A stretch of DNA of 64,000 nt from Cronobacter universalis NCTC 9529. GTDB taxonomy: Bacteria > Pseudomonadota > Gammaproteobacteria > Enterobacterales > Enterobacteriaceae. Below are positions 35,096 through 45,155 of the stretch, one piece after another. A model generated the notes under the pieces. It worked only from the letters and a program-made list of their open reading frames with translations, ran no database searches and was not told the origin of the DNA. A program made the translations under genes and the position numbers. The stretch covers positions 2,666,001 through 2,730,000 of the forward strand of contig NZ_CP012257.1 of assembly GCF_001277175.1 (NCBI RefSeq). Direction: 5' to 3'. The stretch's first letter is position 1. Every line of letters begins with the position of its first letter.

Positions 35096-36766
35096 TTACC
35101 CTTCGTCGCACACCAGGTTGCGCCCGCGCTGTTTGGCCAGATAGAGGCGGTGATCGGCTATCGATTGCAGATGTTCAAAATCGTAATCGCCGTCGCGTCG
35201 CGCTTCACTCACGCCCACCGACACGCTGATGCGAATGGTGGTGTCCGGGCGCACCAGAATCTCCTGGCTGTTAATGCGCTGGCGTATGCGTTCCGCCACC
35301 TGTCGCGCGCCTTCAGCGGGCGTACCCGGCAGGATAATACAAAACTCCTCGCCCCCGACGCGTCCGGCGATATCCTCCGCGCGCAGCGAGCGGCTTAACA
35401 TGCCTGCCGCCCACGTCAGCACCTTATCGCCCGCCTGATGGCCATAGCGGTCATTGATACTTTTAAAGTGATCGAGATCGAGCTGAATAACCGAGAACGG
35501 CTCATGCTGCGCGTCGCACGTTTTGGCGGCCTGACGCGCGCGCTCGAAGAACGCGCCGCGGTTGTACAGCCGGGTGAGCGTATCGTACCAGGCGCGCCAC
35601 TTCAGCGAGCGCTGCATGGTAAGCATGTTGCGCACCATGCCCACGATCACCCGCCAGGAGATAAACAGCATGGCGGTAAAGAGCAGCCACAGCAGGCCGA
35701 GCACCATCGCCACCTTGCCGAATTTCCCCTCGGCGCTCTGGGAGACGGTGGTGACTTTCACCAGCACGCCGTCGAAATAGTCGAGCTTCGCCCAGGCGAT
35801 AAAGCGGGTATCTATGCGCGCGTCGCCCTCGTTGCCAAGCTCCATCTGGCGCGCCAGTATCGCTTTATCCTGCGCCGTAAAGTGCAGCGCGGTGTCGCTG
35901 CCGGAAGCGGTCGTGGCGATCGGGCTGAGCTGGCGGTCGAACAACAGGATCTCGCCGCCGCCGTCATCGTCATTAAGCGCGTTTTTCAGAAAATCGCGCA
36001 TCGCGCTGATGGGGAAATCCATCGCCAGCACGCCAAACCAGCGGTCGTTGTCATCCAGCGGAATACTTGCCGTGACGCGCTGGCCGGAGGGCATACTGAG
36101 ATCGCGCCCGTGCAGCCAGCGCACGCCGCGCCCCGGATTGCGGCGCAGGGATTGATCGAGAAACCAGCGGCTGCTGACCTGCTGGTAATAGAGCTCAGGG
36201 ATGCTGCCGTGACCGAAAAACGGCAGGTTGGTGAGATAAAATCCGGCGCGCGACACATAGAAGGTGCGAACTTCCGGGCGCTCGCTACGGGCATCGGCGA
36301 TGCTCAGCATATGACCGAGCGCCAGCGTGGCGTTCAGCTCGTTGTCTAACAGCGCCTCGTCGCGCTCAAGAAGCGTACTTCGGGCGATAAACGCATCCGA
36401 CACGCCCTGTATCTCCGGCGCCAGATCGCGCCCCGTGGGCAGCGTCCATTCACGTTGATAGCGGTGCTTCTTAAAGCCCGCCACCACGGCCTCGGTTTGC
36501 GGGCCCTCCAGCAGGTTGTGCATGGCATAGCGCATCCCGGCGCGATAAAACAGCAGCTTATCAACGCTGTATTGCAGGTTGCGATCCATCGCCGTGGCGA
36601 TGCTGTCGAGCTGGTTACGCTGCGAAGAGATAAACGCGTCCTGGAGGATCACGCCCTCACGCCATGTCAGCAGCGTGGAGAAGATAAAAACGGCGCAAAA
36701 ACAGAAGTTGACGACCCGTATGGGGTTTTTGGTCCGCCAGCGGCTGATGAGTATCTTGTCAGGCAC
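35096..36766 (-). CDS. dgcQ: Diguanylate cyclase DgcQ (YedQ)
   Basis: 556 residues starting with GTG 36766 (GGGAG upstream). Two membrane helices (VNFCFCAVFIFSTLL and VLGLLWLLFTAMLFISWRV) enclose a CHASE7-like periplasmic sensor; the C-terminal GGDEF domain has an active GGEEF and the metal/substrate motif LDLDHFKSINDRYGH. It makes c-di-GMP; in E. coli DgcQ supports cellulose synthesis in some strains. Confidence 0.92.
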   Translation of the reverse strand: MPDKILISRWRTKNPIRVVNFCFCAVFIFSTLLTWREGVILQDAFISSQRNQLDSIATAMDRNLQYSVDKLLFYRAGMRYAMHNLLEGPQTEAVVAGFKKHRYQREWTLPTGRDLAPEIQGVSDAFIARSTLLERDEALLDNELNATLALGHMLSIADARSERPEVRTFYVSRAGFYLTNLPFFGHGSIPELYYQQVSSRWFLDQSLRRNPGRGVRWLHGRDLSMPSGQRVTASIPLDDNDRWFGVLAMDFPISAMRDFLKNALNDDDGGGEILLFDRQLSPIATTASGSDTALHFTAQDKAILARQMELGNEGDARIDTRFIAWAKLDYFDGVLVKVTTVSQSAEGKFGKVAMVLGLLWLLFTAMLFISWRVIVGMVRNMLTMQRSLKWRAWYDTLTRLYNRGAFFERARQAAKTCDAQHEPFSVIQLDLDHFKSINDRYGHQAGDKVLTWAAGMLSRSLRAEDIAGRVGGEEFCIILPGTPAEGARQVAERIRQRINSQEILVRPDTTIRISVSVGVSEARRDGDYDFEHLQSIADHRLYLAKQRGRNLVCDEG

Positions 36767-36929
36767 GTCAGACTCCCTGTACTGATAAAGGCTCGACTCG
36801 TTGAGGTATCGTGAAGGTCAGGCGGCTCAGATAATACCAGGCGGCGCGGATATTAAAAGTGTGGCCGTTTTTTTACGGATTGTCGCCTGTTTAGTGAAAG
36901 GACGTCGTTGATCTGTTGCAGGATGAAGG

Positions 36930-36965
36930 GGAAAGAAAACGCCCGGCGCAGCGGCCGGGCGTTAT
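36930..36965 (-). terminator. yodC terminator
   Basis: On the minus strand AACGCCCGGC and GCCGGGCGTT form a 10-bp stem followed by TTCTTT, two bases past the yodC stop. Confidence 0.75.
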
Positions 36966-36966
36966 T

Positions 36967-37149
36967 TCAACGACGCTCTTCGCGAGATTTCCTTTCGCCG
37001 GGCAGCAGTTCGTCTTCACGAAACGCTTCCCGTTGCACGCCGTAACCGTCATACCAGCGGCATTCCACCATGCCGCTTGAATAACCGGTCACGACCATGC
37101 GCTGACCGCTGTTTTTGCGCTGGACTTCATCGCTGACTAAAAAGACCAT
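36967..37149 (-). CDS. yodC: YodC family protein
   Basis: 60 residues. MVVTGYSSGMVECRWYDGYGV is the conserved core of E. coli YodC (60 aa), a DUF2158 SH3-like small protein of unknown function. Start ATG 37149 with AAGGAGG upstream. Its place between dgcQ and yedI matches E. coli. Confidence 0.9.
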   Translation of the reverse strand: MVFLVSDEVQRKNSGQRMVVTGYSSGMVECRWYDGYGVQREAFREDELLPGERKSREERR

Positions 37150-37238
37150 GACTGCCTCCTTTATCAGTGTGAAAACATCCAGAAGATAGTCAACGCGCGC
37201 GATTTTCGCCCGTCGCCCGGTAAGTTTCAGGAATATTC

Positions 37239-38153
37239 TCAGTGCGCCGGTTTGCCGCGCAGCCGTCCGATAAGCGAGACCACCGCGAGCACAATGGCGC
37301 CGATGATAAAACCGAGCACCAGATTCAGGACAGTGGGCATGATGGCCGCGCCAGCGCCGCCTAAGCCCTGCGCCCAGTGTTCAATGGCGTGATGCAGCGG
37401 GGCGACGCCATGCACCACAATGCCGCCGCCCACCAGAAACATCGCCACCGTGCCGAGGATCGAGAGCGCCTTCATCAACCACGGCGCCGTGACCAGCAGC
37501 CCTTTGCCGACGCCGCGCGCCAGCGCCGAGCGCTTATCCGCCAGCCAGTAGCCCATGTCGTCAAGCTTCACGATCACCCCGACGATGCCATACACGCCGA
37601 GCGTCACCAGAATGGCGATGCCGCCTAACACCAGCACCTGGTCTAACAGCGGGGCTTCGGCCACGATGCCAAGCGTGATGGCGACGATTTCCGCCGAAAG
37701 GATAAAGTCGGTGCGCACCGCGCCTTTTACTTTATCGCGCTCGTAGAGTTTCGGATCCTGCTTCGCTATCTCATTCAGACGCTGCTGCTTCTGCTCCGGC
37801 GTCTCTTTATGTTTGCGCGCGTGCAGACTGTGCATCACCTTTTCCACGCCTTCAAAGCACAGAAACGCGCCGCCGACCATCAGCAGCGGGGTAATCGCCC
37901 AGGGCGCGAAGGCGCTGATGATAAGCGCGAGCGGCACCAGAATCAGTTTATTGAGCAGCGAACCTTTCGCTACCGCCCAGACCACCGGCAGTTCGCGGTT
38001 GGCCCGCACCCCGGTCACCTGTTGAGCGTTAAGCGAGAGATCGTCGCCCAGCACCCCGGCGGTCTTTTTTGCCGCGAGTTTTCCCATCATTGAGATATCG
38101 TCCAGTAAGGTGGCGATATCATCCAGCAGCGTTAATAAACTACTTCCGGCCAA
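37239..38153 (-). CDS. yedI: DUF808 inner membrane protein YedI
   Basis: 304 residues (E. coli 305) starting [19 protein letters not shown], with about seven hydrophobic segments. The start codon is TTG at 38153, with AGGA nine bases upstream; no ATG fits the conserved N-terminus. Function unknown. Confidence 0.92.
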   Translation of the reverse strand: MAGSSLLTLLDDIATLLDDISMMGKLAAKKTAGVLGDDLSLNAQQVTGVRANRELPVVWAVAKGSLLNKLILVPLALIISAFAPWAITPLLMVGGAFLCFEGVEKVMHSLHARKHKETPEQKQQRLNEIAKQDPKLYERDKVKGAVRTDFILSAEIVAITLGIVAEAPLLDQVLVLGGIAILVTLGVYGIVGVIVKLDDMGYWLADKRSALARGVGKGLLVTAPWLMKALSILGTVAMFLVGGGIVVHGVAPLHHAIEHWAQGLGGAGAAIMPTVLNLVLGFIIGAIVLAVVSLIGRLRGKPAH

Positions 38154-38331
38154 AATTTCATTCCTTCGTGTTGTGATTCTGGAGTGTTAAGTATGGAGCA
38201 AAAGCCGCCACCCCGAAACTACCACCTTCTGTCAACGCAAAATTAACCTAAGCGAAACAATTAAAACGCTCGCCTCGGCAATAATTTTAGCGTTCACTAT
38301 AAGCGTTCTTTATTTTACGTCGTGAGGGAGT

Positions 38332-39243
38332 ATGCGTTTCGGTCGAGTTCTACCATTGCTTGGCGCGCTGTTCGCGCTGTATATCATCTGGGGTTCCACC
38401 TATTTTGCGATTGCCATCGGCGTGAAAAGCTGGCCGCCCTTTATGATGGCGGGCGTGCGCTTTCTCTGCGCGGGCGTCCTGCTGCTGACGTATCTTCTGG
38501 CGACCGGCCACAAACTCCCGGCGCGGCGCCAGATGCTGAACGCGGCGCTGATTGGCGTTCTTCTGCTGGCCGTCGGCAACGGCTTTGTGACCGTTGCTGA
38601 ACATCAGCATGTGCCGTCAGGCATCGCCGCCGTGATGGTCGCGACCGTCCCGCTCTTCTCGCTCATTTTCAGCCGTTTCTTCGGTATCCAGACCCGCAAG
38701 CTGGAGTGGCTGGGCGTGGCCATCGGCCTTGCGGGCATCGTGCTGTTAAACAGCGGCGGCAACCTCAACGGCAACCCGTGGGGCGCGCTGTTGATTCTGA
38801 TTGGCTCGTTAAGCTGGGCGTTCGGCTCGGTCTACGGGTCGCGTATCGAACTGCCTAAAGGCATGATGGCGGGCGCGATTGAGATGCTGGCGGCGGGTCT
38901 GGTGCTGATGGCGGCGTCGCTGCTGACCGGCGAGCGGATGACCGTCATGCCCGACCTGTCCGGCTTCCTGGCGGTGGGCTATCTGGCGCTGTTCGGCTCG
39001 GTTATCGCCATCAACGCCTATATGTATCTTATCCGCAACGTCTCGCCTGCGGTCGCCACCAGCTACGCCTATGTGAACCCGGTCGTGGCGGTGCTGCTCG
39101 GCACCGGCTTTGGCGGCGAGAGCCTGTCGCAGATGGAGTGGATTGCGCTTGGCGTGATTATTGTGGCGGTACTGCTGGTGACGCTCGGTAAATATCTGCT
39201 GCCGGCCAAACCGGTCGTTGCGCCCTGTGACGTGCAGAAGTAA
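38332..39243 (+). CDS. yedA: EamA/DMT-family transporter YedA
   Basis: 303 residues (E. coli 306) with ten predicted membrane helices in two EamA repeats (GALFALYIIWGSTYFAIAIG, then the second starting GALLILIGSLSWAFGSV). RhaT/DMT family exporter; substrate not defined. Divergent from yedI. Confidence 0.92.
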   Translation: MRFGRVLPLLGALFALYIIWGSTYFAIAIGVKSWPPFMMAGVRFLCAGVLLLTYLLATGHKLPARRQMLNAALIGVLLLAVGNGFVTVAEHQHVPSGIAAVMVATVPLFSLIFSRFFGIQTRKLEWLGVAIGLAGIVLLNSGGNLNGNPWGALLILIGSLSWAFGSVYGSRIELPKGMMAGAIEMLAAGLVLMAASLLTGERMTVMPDLSGFLAVGYLALFGSVIAINAYMYLIRNVSPAVATSYAYVNPVVAVLLGTGFGGESLSQMEWIALGVIIVAVLLVTLGKYLLPAKPVVAPCDVQK

Positions 39244-39246
39244 ATC

Positions 39247-39744
39247 TTAACCGGCGGGCGGCGCTCGCCGCTCGCCGTCAAGGGCGTGAATGCCCTGGAG
39301 GTCTATTTCGGCATGCGCCCCGCCGCTACAAATCCACTCCTCCAGCCGTTCGGCGAGCGCCTCGTCAGAGAGCTTTTCGCGACCGCGCAACGCGCACTCC
39401 CAGACTAACAGCACCCGCCAGCCTTCGCTTAGCAGCGTCCCTGCATCGCGCTTATCGCGCGCCACGTTCTTGCCAATTTTATCGAGCCAGAAATCGGTGC
39501 GGGTGGCAGGCACTTTAAAAAGATAGCAGTGGTGATGATGCCAGAAACAGCCGTGGGTGAAGATGACGCAGCGGTAGTCGTCGAGCACGAAATCGGGGCG
39601 CCCGGCGAGTGCCGCGTCCTGCACGCGAAAGGTAAACCCAAGCTCCGTGAGCAGCGCGCCGAGCCGCTTTTCAATGGCGGTATCGCGCGTGGCGATGGCG
39701 CGCATATTTTTACTGCGAATGGCCTTGCTATGAACGTCCGCCAT
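39247..39744 (-). CDS. vsr: Very-short-patch repair endonuclease Vsr
   Basis: 165 residues (E. coli 156). Nicks T:G mismatches that arise from deamination of Dcm-methylated cytosine. Conserved [24 protein letters not shown] (catalytic Asp) and the zinc/active-site motif [12 protein letters not shown] are intact. ATG 39744 lies within the end of dcm (17-base overlap), the same arrangement as E. coli. Confidence 0.95.
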   Translation of the reverse strand: MADVHSKAIRSKNMRAIATRDTAIEKRLGALLTELGFTFRVQDAALAGRPDFVLDDYRCVIFTHGCFWHHHHCYLFKVPATRTDFWLDKIGKNVARDKRDAGTLLSEGWRVLLVWECALRGREKLSDEALAERLEEWICSGGAHAEIDLQGIHALDGERRAPPAG

Positions 39745-41161
39745 TGGTCTTCTCCACACGCAGCCGCACCGCCTGCGCGATGCGCGGGGCAAGCAGTCGC
39801 GCGACGGCGGCAAAAGCAGGCACCACCACCGAATTGCCGAACTGGCGATAGGCCTGGGTATCGGAAACCGGAATACGAAACGCGTGGCCCTGCGGCGCTT
39901 CGAAGCCCATCAGGCGCGCGCATTCACGCGGCGTCAGGCGTCGCGGGCGGCGCTGCTGGTTGGTCGTATCGTCAAAATCCTGCTCGCCCAGCGCTTTATC
40001 CCAGCCGCGGTCGATTAAGATTTCCGCGCCGTCTTTGTAATAGCGCGCCGAAAGGGTGCGCGCCACGCTGGCGGGGTTTTGCGGGTCCACCAGGCCGTAG
40101 CCGAAGCCATTGCCCTTCGCCTGATGCTTCTGGGCGTAGCGGTAGAGATATTTCCACAGCGTCGGCGTCAGCACGTAGCGCGCGTCGACGGTCGGGTCGA
40201 GCAGCTCGCCAAACGCCGGGCGTCGCGCCGGGTAGAACGCAGGCAGCGCGCGCAGCGTGAAGCCGTCGTGCAGGTTCAGATCGCGGCGAAAGCCTACCAG
40301 CACAATGCGCTCGCGGTGTTGCGGTAAAAAGTGTTTGCCGTCGATGATTTTCGGATCGTCCGGGCCCATTTCAGCGGCGTCCGCCACTTCATAGCCCAGC
40401 TCATCCAGCGTCTGCATGATGATGCGAAAGGTGTTGCCTTTATCGTGGCTTTTAAGGTTTTTGACGTTTTCCAGCACGAAAATCGCCGGCTGGCGCGCGG
40501 CGATAATACGTACCACGTCGAAAAACAGCGTGCCCTGGGTTTCGCAGGCAAAACCGTGCGCGCGGCCCAGCGCGTTTTTCTTCGACACGCCCGCCAGCGA
40601 AAACGGCTGGCACGGAAAGCCCGCCAGCAGAACATCATGCTGCGGAACAGACGCGCGAATATGTTCGGCGGCGGCCTCGTCGCTGACTTCCGGCCTGTGG
40701 CTTAGCGTAACGTCGCGGATATCTTCATTGAACTGGTGCAGTTGCGGATCGCAATACCAGTTGGCTTTATAGGTGCGTACCGCGTGTTTGTTCCACTCGC
40801 TGGTAAACACGCACTGGCCGCCGGCGGCTTCAAAACCGCTGCGGATACCGCCGATACCGGCGAAGAGATCGATAAAACGAAAGGCGTAATTCGGGTGGTG
40901 GCGCGGCGGCGTGGGGAGCAGCGCAAGAAGACGGCGATACTCTTCGGCGCCAAGGCGCGCGCCGCCTGCGATGAGCTGCTGGCGCTTAAGCCTGGCGCGG
41001 CTCCAGCGCCTCTCGCCCGCGTCATTTAAGATAGCCACCAGGGTTTTGGTGTCGTAAATCTCCAGCACTTTTTGCAGCAGCGCGTGCGCGCTCAGCGCAG
41101 GGGCGGCGTTGAGATCCGCGCCTGCCAGTACATCCTCAGTAACAGAGTGATTTTCGAGCAT
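39728..41161 (-). CDS. dcm: DNA-cytosine methyltransferase Dcm
   Basis: 477 residues (E. coli 472). All key motifs are present: [12 protein letters not shown] (I), the catalytic Cys in [11 protein letters not shown] (IV), FVLENVKN (VI), [11 protein letters not shown] (VIII) and [11 protein letters not shown] (X). It methylates the inner C of CCWGG. I chose ATG 41161, preceded by AAGGTA; further in-frame starts reach to 41209. Orphan methylase: no restriction gene is adjacent, only vsr. Confidence 0.96.
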   Translation of the reverse strand: MLENHSVTEDVLAGADLNAAPALSAHALLQKVLEIYDTKTLVAILNDAGERRWSRARLKRQQLIAGGARLGAEEYRRLLALLPTPPRHHPNYAFRFIDLFAGIGGIRSGFEAAGGQCVFTSEWNKHAVRTYKANWYCDPQLHQFNEDIRDVTLSHRPEVSDEAAAEHIRASVPQHDVLLAGFPCQPFSLAGVSKKNALGRAHGFACETQGTLFFDVVRIIAARQPAIFVLENVKNLKSHDKGNTFRIIMQTLDELGYEVADAAEMGPDDPKIIDGKHFLPQHRERIVLVGFRRDLNLHDGFTLRALPAFYPARRPAFGELLDPTVDARYVLTPTLWKYLYRYAQKHQAKGNGFGYGLVDPQNPASVARTLSARYYKDGAEILIDRGWDKALGEQDFDDTTNQQRRPRRLTPRECARLMGFEAPQGHAFRIPVSDTQAYRQFGNSVVVPAFAAVARLLAPRIAQAVRLRVEKTNGGRS

Positions 41162-41221
41162 TACCTTCGCCATACAAAACCGATATAGGACAGAGTAACA
41201 CACTTTCACGCGGGGCTGCGG

Positions 41222-41920
41222 TTAAGGCGTGACCTGAATAAAACGGCGCAGCACCTCTTCATCAAGCTGGCAGAAATCGCCTTTCAGCTCGGCGCAGAGC
41301 TTGGCCATATAATGCACGAGAAAATCGGCGTTATGGCGCGCCAGCGCCCTGCCCGCCTCGGTTTGCATGGTGGAAGGCAGCGTCAGCAGCTTTTTCTGGA
41401 AGTGATCGAGCGCCCAGGCGGTGTCGTCAAGCTCACGCTCTGACGCGAGCGGATCGTCACTGTCGAACAGCGCCCTCCCCAGCGCGCCGGAGACATAAAA
41501 GACGCGCGCAAGACCGATGGCGCCCAGCGACTCCAGCCGATCGGCGTCCTGCACGATTTTCGCCTCCAGCGTCGTGGGGGCAATCCCGGCGCTGAAGCTG
41601 TGCGCCCGCACCGCATGGGCCACGTCGTCATACGCGTCGCGAGGGAAATCGGGAAAGTGAGTGTCCAGAATGCGCAGCGTCTCCTGGGCGGCAAGCGTCG
41701 AAGCCAGATGGCGCTGCGGATGGTTTTTCGGAAGATTGACGATATCGTGGAAATAACAGGCGGTCAGCACCACCAGGCGGTTGGCTTCACTGCCGGCCAT
41801 GATTTGCTGCGCCGTTTTCCAGACGCGGCGAAAATGGGCGACATCATGCGCTTTATCATCCTGATTCCAGCTTTGATGCAGCCAGGCTTCAAAACGCTGC
41901 TGCCAGTGGGTTAGCGACAT
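41222..41920 (-). CDS. yedJ: HD-domain phosphohydrolase YedJ
   Basis: 232 residues (E. coli 231). Metal-binding HD motif is split as HDVAHFRRV (His, residues ~27) and [11 protein letters not shown], with [16 protein letters not shown] further on. Predicted metal-dependent phosphohydrolase, substrate unknown. ATG 41920 follows AAAGGAGCC on the minus strand. Confidence 0.9.
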   Translation of the reverse strand: MSLTHWQQRFEAWLHQSWNQDDKAHDVAHFRRVWKTAQQIMAGSEANRLVVLTACYFHDIVNLPKNHPQRHLASTLAAQETLRILDTHFPDFPRDAYDDVAHAVRAHSFSAGIAPTTLEAKIVQDADRLESLGAIGLARVFYVSGALGRALFDSDDPLASERELDDTAWALDHFQKKLLTLPSTMQTEAGRALARHNADFLVHYMAKLCAELKGDFCQLDEEVLRRFIQVTP

Positions 41921-42588
41921 AAAGGCTCCTTTGCGCGGGTCAACCCGGTTTATTTCTGTAATGCAGATCACAAAATTAGCACGCTTCCGGCGCTTTTGCG
42001 CGAGTCGGTTTTTTCGCGCGGCGCAGCGCTGCCGGGCCTTTCAGAGAGGTTTGCCGCCTGCGGCGTCGTTTATATATTCATTTAACAAATATTTCGCAGT
42101 GAAATATGGGCCATTATTCCTGCTATTAAATGCGCTCCACCAGTGGAGAATCCCTCATCTCAACGTCGAAAACAGACTTTTTCCGGCATTTTTTAACGGA
42201 TTAAATACCGCTATATTTTCCGAAAATTGGTTACCCTGATAATAATTCACAGGGGAATTATAAGTTGGCGACAGACGAATTAAGAGAGTGTTTCACGGCG
42301 GCAGTTTGTCGTGCGCAAACGCCGCCCCTGCGGGCGATGCACTATTTTCCGGGGCAATTATGTTGCCATTCATCTTTTTTCCTCCCGGCTTGAATCATAG
42401 ATATTCATAATAATTAAAAATATAAAATAGAGTATGTAAATAATTAAAATAAAAGACCGCCGCAAATAAGAAAATAATTTATGTTGCGATTTTTCAATCT
42501 GCTAATATGCCTGCCGCGGACAACACTCCGCCACGTCATTCATTGACACCATTCATTGATTCTATTTATGACGATAAGGAAATTAATA
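41921..42588. other. Intergenic region between yedJ and the porin gene
   Basis: 668 bases; the last 210 (42380-42588) are very AT-rich with many A/T tracts, as in H-NS-bound or OmpR-controlled porin promoters. A GC hairpin CCGCCCCTGCGGGCG lies at about 42321-42335. In E. coli the small RNA RseX is encoded in the comparable interval; I cannot confirm a homologue here. No protein gene is convincing. Confidence 0.6.
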
Positions 42589-43713
42589 ATGAAAAGAAAA
42601 GTACTGGCTCTTGTTGTACCGGCAATGTTATTTGCAGGCGCTACTCACGCAGCGGAAATTTATAATAAAGACGGCAATAAACTTGATCTGTTTGGTAAAG
42701 TTGACGCGCGCCATACGTTTTCCGATAACCCGGGCGACGACGGCGACGGCACCTATATGGAGTTTGGCTTTAAAGGCGAAACCCAGATCAGCACGGAACT
42801 GACCGGCTATGGCATGTGGAACTACAAAATCATGGCCAACAGCCCGGAGGACAGCAACACCTCTTATAACAAACTCGCTTTCGCCGGCCTGAAATATGGC
42901 GATTACGGCTCTTTCGATTATGGGCGTAACTACGGCGTGATTTATGACGTCGAAGCCTGGACCGATATGCTGCCGGTGTTCGGCGGCGACTCCTACACCT
43001 ACAGCGACAACTATATGGTGGGTCGCGGCAACGGCATGGCGACGTACCGCAACACCGATTTCTTCGGCATGGTGGACGGGCTTAACTTCGCGCTGCAATA
43101 CCAGGGCAATAACGAAGACGACGGCAACGGCAACGAAGGCACCGCGGGCGGCCACGGCATCCAGACCCAGAACGGCGACGGCTTCGGTCTGTCCACCACC
43201 TACGATTTCGGCATGGGCTTTAGCGCATCCGCCGCGTACTCCACCGCTGACCGTACGACCAAACAGGTTAATGCGGGCCGTGGCGACGCTATCGTCGCAG
43301 GCGGCGATCGCGCCGACGCCTGGGCGACCGGTCTGAAATATGACGCTAACGATATCTATCTCGCCGCCACCTATGCTGAAACCCGCAACATGACGCCGTA
43401 TGGCGATGGCGACGGTATCGCCAACAAAACGCAGAACATTGAAATCGTGGCGCAGTATCAGTTCGATTTCGGTCTGCGCCCGTCGCTGGCGTACCTGCAG
43501 TCCCGCGGCAAAGATCTCTGGTATGCCGGGAAGTACCAGGACAACGATCTGGTTAAATACGCGGATGTCGGCGCCAGCTGGTATCTCAACAAAAATTTCC
43601 TGACCTATGTTGATTATAAAATCAACCTGCTGGATGAAGACGACGACTTCTACAAAGACAACGGCATCGCGACCGATGACATCGTCGGTATCGGCATGGT
43701 GTATCAGTTCTGA
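42589..43713 (+). CDS. OmpC/OmpF-family trimeric porin (YedS/OmpS-like)
   Basis: 374 residues. Signal peptide [21 protein letters not shown] precedes the mature start [19 protein letters not shown], the hallmark of enterobacterial general porins; loop 3 has the constriction motif ([15 protein letters not shown]) and the C-terminal strand ends GIGMVYQF with the BAM-recognised Phe. Its place after yedJ corresponds to yedS, a pseudogene in E. coli K-12, here intact. Start ATG 42589 follows ATAAGGAAATTAATA. Confidence 0.93.
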   Translation: MKRKVLALVVPAMLFAGATHAAEIYNKDGNKLDLFGKVDARHTFSDNPGDDGDGTYMEFGFKGETQISTELTGYGMWNYKIMANSPEDSNTSYNKLAFAGLKYGDYGSFDYGRNYGVIYDVEAWTDMLPVFGGDSYTYSDNYMVGRGNGMATYRNTDFFGMVDGLNFALQYQGNNEDDGNGNEGTAGGHGIQTQNGDGFGLSTTYDFGMGFSASAAYSTADRTTKQVNAGRGDAIVAGGDRADAWATGLKYDANDIYLAATYAETRNMTPYGDGDGIANKTQNIEIVAQYQFDFGLRPSLAYLQSRGKDLWYAGKYQDNDLVKYADVGASWYLNKNFLTYVDYKINLLDEDDDFYKDNGIATDDIVGIGMVYQF

Positions 43714-43735
43714 CGCGTAACGCGCCTCCCTTTTC

Positions 43736-43760
43736 AGGCCCGCCGCGCGCGGGCCTTTTT
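43736..43760 (+). terminator. Porin gene terminator
   Basis: AGGCCCGC-CGCG-CGCGGGCCT type stem followed by TTTTT, 23 bases after the porin stop. Confidence 0.8.
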
Positions 43761-43836
43761 ATTTTTCACACTTCTTCGCGCGCGCCGTCACTCTCCCCTT
43801 TACCGGATGGCGGACGGGCGCTATAGTGTGCCAGGA

Positions 43837-43852
43837 CTGTATATATATCCAT
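43837..43852. promoter_or_regulatory. LexA-like SOS box
   Basis: CTGTATATATATCCAT matches the LexA operator CTG-N10-CAG with its AT-alternating centre and one mismatch in the last base. It lies 16 bases before the dinI-like start, where binding would block transcription. Confidence 0.6.
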
Positions 43853-43867
43853 ACTGTGGAGTTTTCC

Positions 43868-44107
43868 ATGTTTGTTGAACTGGTTTATGACAAACGCAAT
43901 GTCGCAGGCTTGCCCGGCGCGCGTGAGATTATCCTGGCCGAGCTGACCCGCCGCGTACACCGCATCTTCCCGGATGCTGACGTGCGTGTTAAGCCGATGC
44001 AGGCAAACGGTCTGAATTCCGACGCCACTAAAAACGATCGCGAAAAGCTGAACCGGATGCTGGAAGAGATGTTCGACGAAGCCGATATGTGGCTGGTCAA
44101 CGAATAA
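43868..44107 (+). CDS. DinI-family protein
   Basis: 79 residues (E. coli DinI 81). MFVELVYDKRNV and the acidic C-terminal helix LNRMLEEMFDEADMWLVNE match the DinI family, in which that helix mimics DNA and contacts RecA. The neighbourhood is not that of canonical dinI (next to pyrC), so this is a paralogue like those of prophages and virulence regions. A LexA-like site is directly upstream. Confidence 0.85.
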   Translation: MFVELVYDKRNVAGLPGAREIILAELTRRVHRIFPDADVRVKPMQANGLNSDATKNDREKLNRMLEEMFDEADMWLVNE

Positions 44108-44114
44108 GCGACGC

Positions 44115-44142
44115 TAAAAAACCCGCCGGTGCGGGTTTTTTA
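44115..44142 (+). terminator. Terminator after the dinI-like gene
   Basis: AAAAAACCCGC-CGGT-GCGGGTTTTTT: stem with A run before and T run after, so it can work in both directions, also for the convergent SDR remnant. Confidence 0.85.
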
Positions 44143-44196
44143 GTCTCTGCGGGCCCTGCGGCGCAACGCCCGGCCTGCGCCTTTTCAGGCGCCTGA

Positions 44197-44625
44197 TTAC
44201 AGAATCGAGCGGTAGGTGCCGCCTTCCACGCGTACCGCCGCGCCGTTGGACGCCGCGCCCAGCGGGCTTGCCAACAACGCCACCATCGCGGCTATCTCAT
44301 CCGCTTCAATCATGCGCGCCATCAGCGAGCTCGGACGATACGTTGCGAAGAAATTCGCCTCAATCTGCGCGTCGGTCATTCCCGGCCGCGGCGCGGTCTG
44401 CCGCAGATATTCCATAATGCCTTCCGAGCGGGTGGCTGAGGGCAGCACGCTGTTCACCGTCACGCCGGTGCCTTTGGTTAACTCCGCCATCCCGCGCGAG
44501 ACGGCAAGCTGCGCCGATTTACTCATCCCGTAGTGCACCATATCCGGCGGCGTGAACGCGCCCACTTCGCTTGAGATAAAAATGACGCGGCCCTGGTTCT
44601 TCGCCAGCATCCGGGCATTACCGTT
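44197..44625 (-). pseudogene. SDR oxidoreductase, 5' half deleted
   Basis: Only the C-terminal half of a short-chain dehydrogenase remains: RMLAKNQGRVIFISSEVGAF (catalytic Ser), VHYGMSKSAQLAV (Tyr-x-x-x-Lys) and an end VRVEGGTYRSIL. The N-terminal Rossmann half with the TGxxxGIG motif is missing. Upstream on the same strand the frame runs into antisense of a LysR gene (sequence such as RRLFKLTRHQAAVRER), so the long open frame to 44793 is not meaningful. The boundary near 44625 is approximate. Confidence 0.8.
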
Positions 44626-44627
44626 GA

Positions 44628-45147
44628 GCTCAATATCACCAACCGTAACGTGGATCTGACAGCCGAAGGGTACGATCTGGCGATCCGTCTGGGCACGCTC
44701 CCGGACAGCCGCCTGGTGGCGCGTAAGCTTGAAGAGGCGCCGCTGTGCCTGGTCGCCGCGCCATCCTACCTGCGTCAGCACGGCGAGCCGCACGCGTTAG
44801 CCGCGCTTGAAAATCATCGCTGCCTGCCGTTTATCATGCCGAGCAGCGGGCGCATCGCCCGGTGGAGTCTGTGCGAGGAGGGAAAACCGGTGGAGTGGAC
44901 GCCGAAGGGGCAGATTCAGGTCTCGGACGACATTCTGGGCGTTATCTCGCTGGCCGTCAGCGGCGCGGGTATCTGTCAGACCTACGATTTTATCGCACGC
45001 CCGTTTATGGAAAACGGCCTGCTGACGGAGATCCTCCGCCAGACGCGCGGACGCACGCGCCCTTTTTCGCTCCTCTACGCCCCGCATAAAAGCCTGTCAT
45101 CCGCCTGTGAAGCGTTCATCCGCTTTATGCAGCAGGCGACGGGCTAA
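44628..45147 (+). pseudogene. LysR-type regulator, 5' half deleted
   Basis: The retained part codes for the second half of a LysR effector-binding domain: ELNITNRNVDLTAEGYDLAI, APLCLVAAPSYLRQHG, VSDDILGVISLAVSGAGI and a normal C-terminus. The helix-turn-helix and the first ~90-100 residues of the co-inducer domain are absent. It diverges from the SDR remnant with no space between them, so one deletion removed both 5' ends and the shared promoter. An ATG (44650) could start translation but would yield only a fragment. Confidence 0.82.
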
Positions 45148-45155
45148 CAGACGGA

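Noticed and set aside
39728..41161. Restriction-modification system around dcm.
   Set aside because: No endonuclease gene other than vsr is present; vsr is a mismatch repair enzyme, and dcm-vsr is the ordinary orphan arrangement.
44197..44793. A single 198-residue SDR-containing protein.
   Set aside because: Its first ~55 residues are antisense of the LysR fragment; only residues after the junction are SDR-like.
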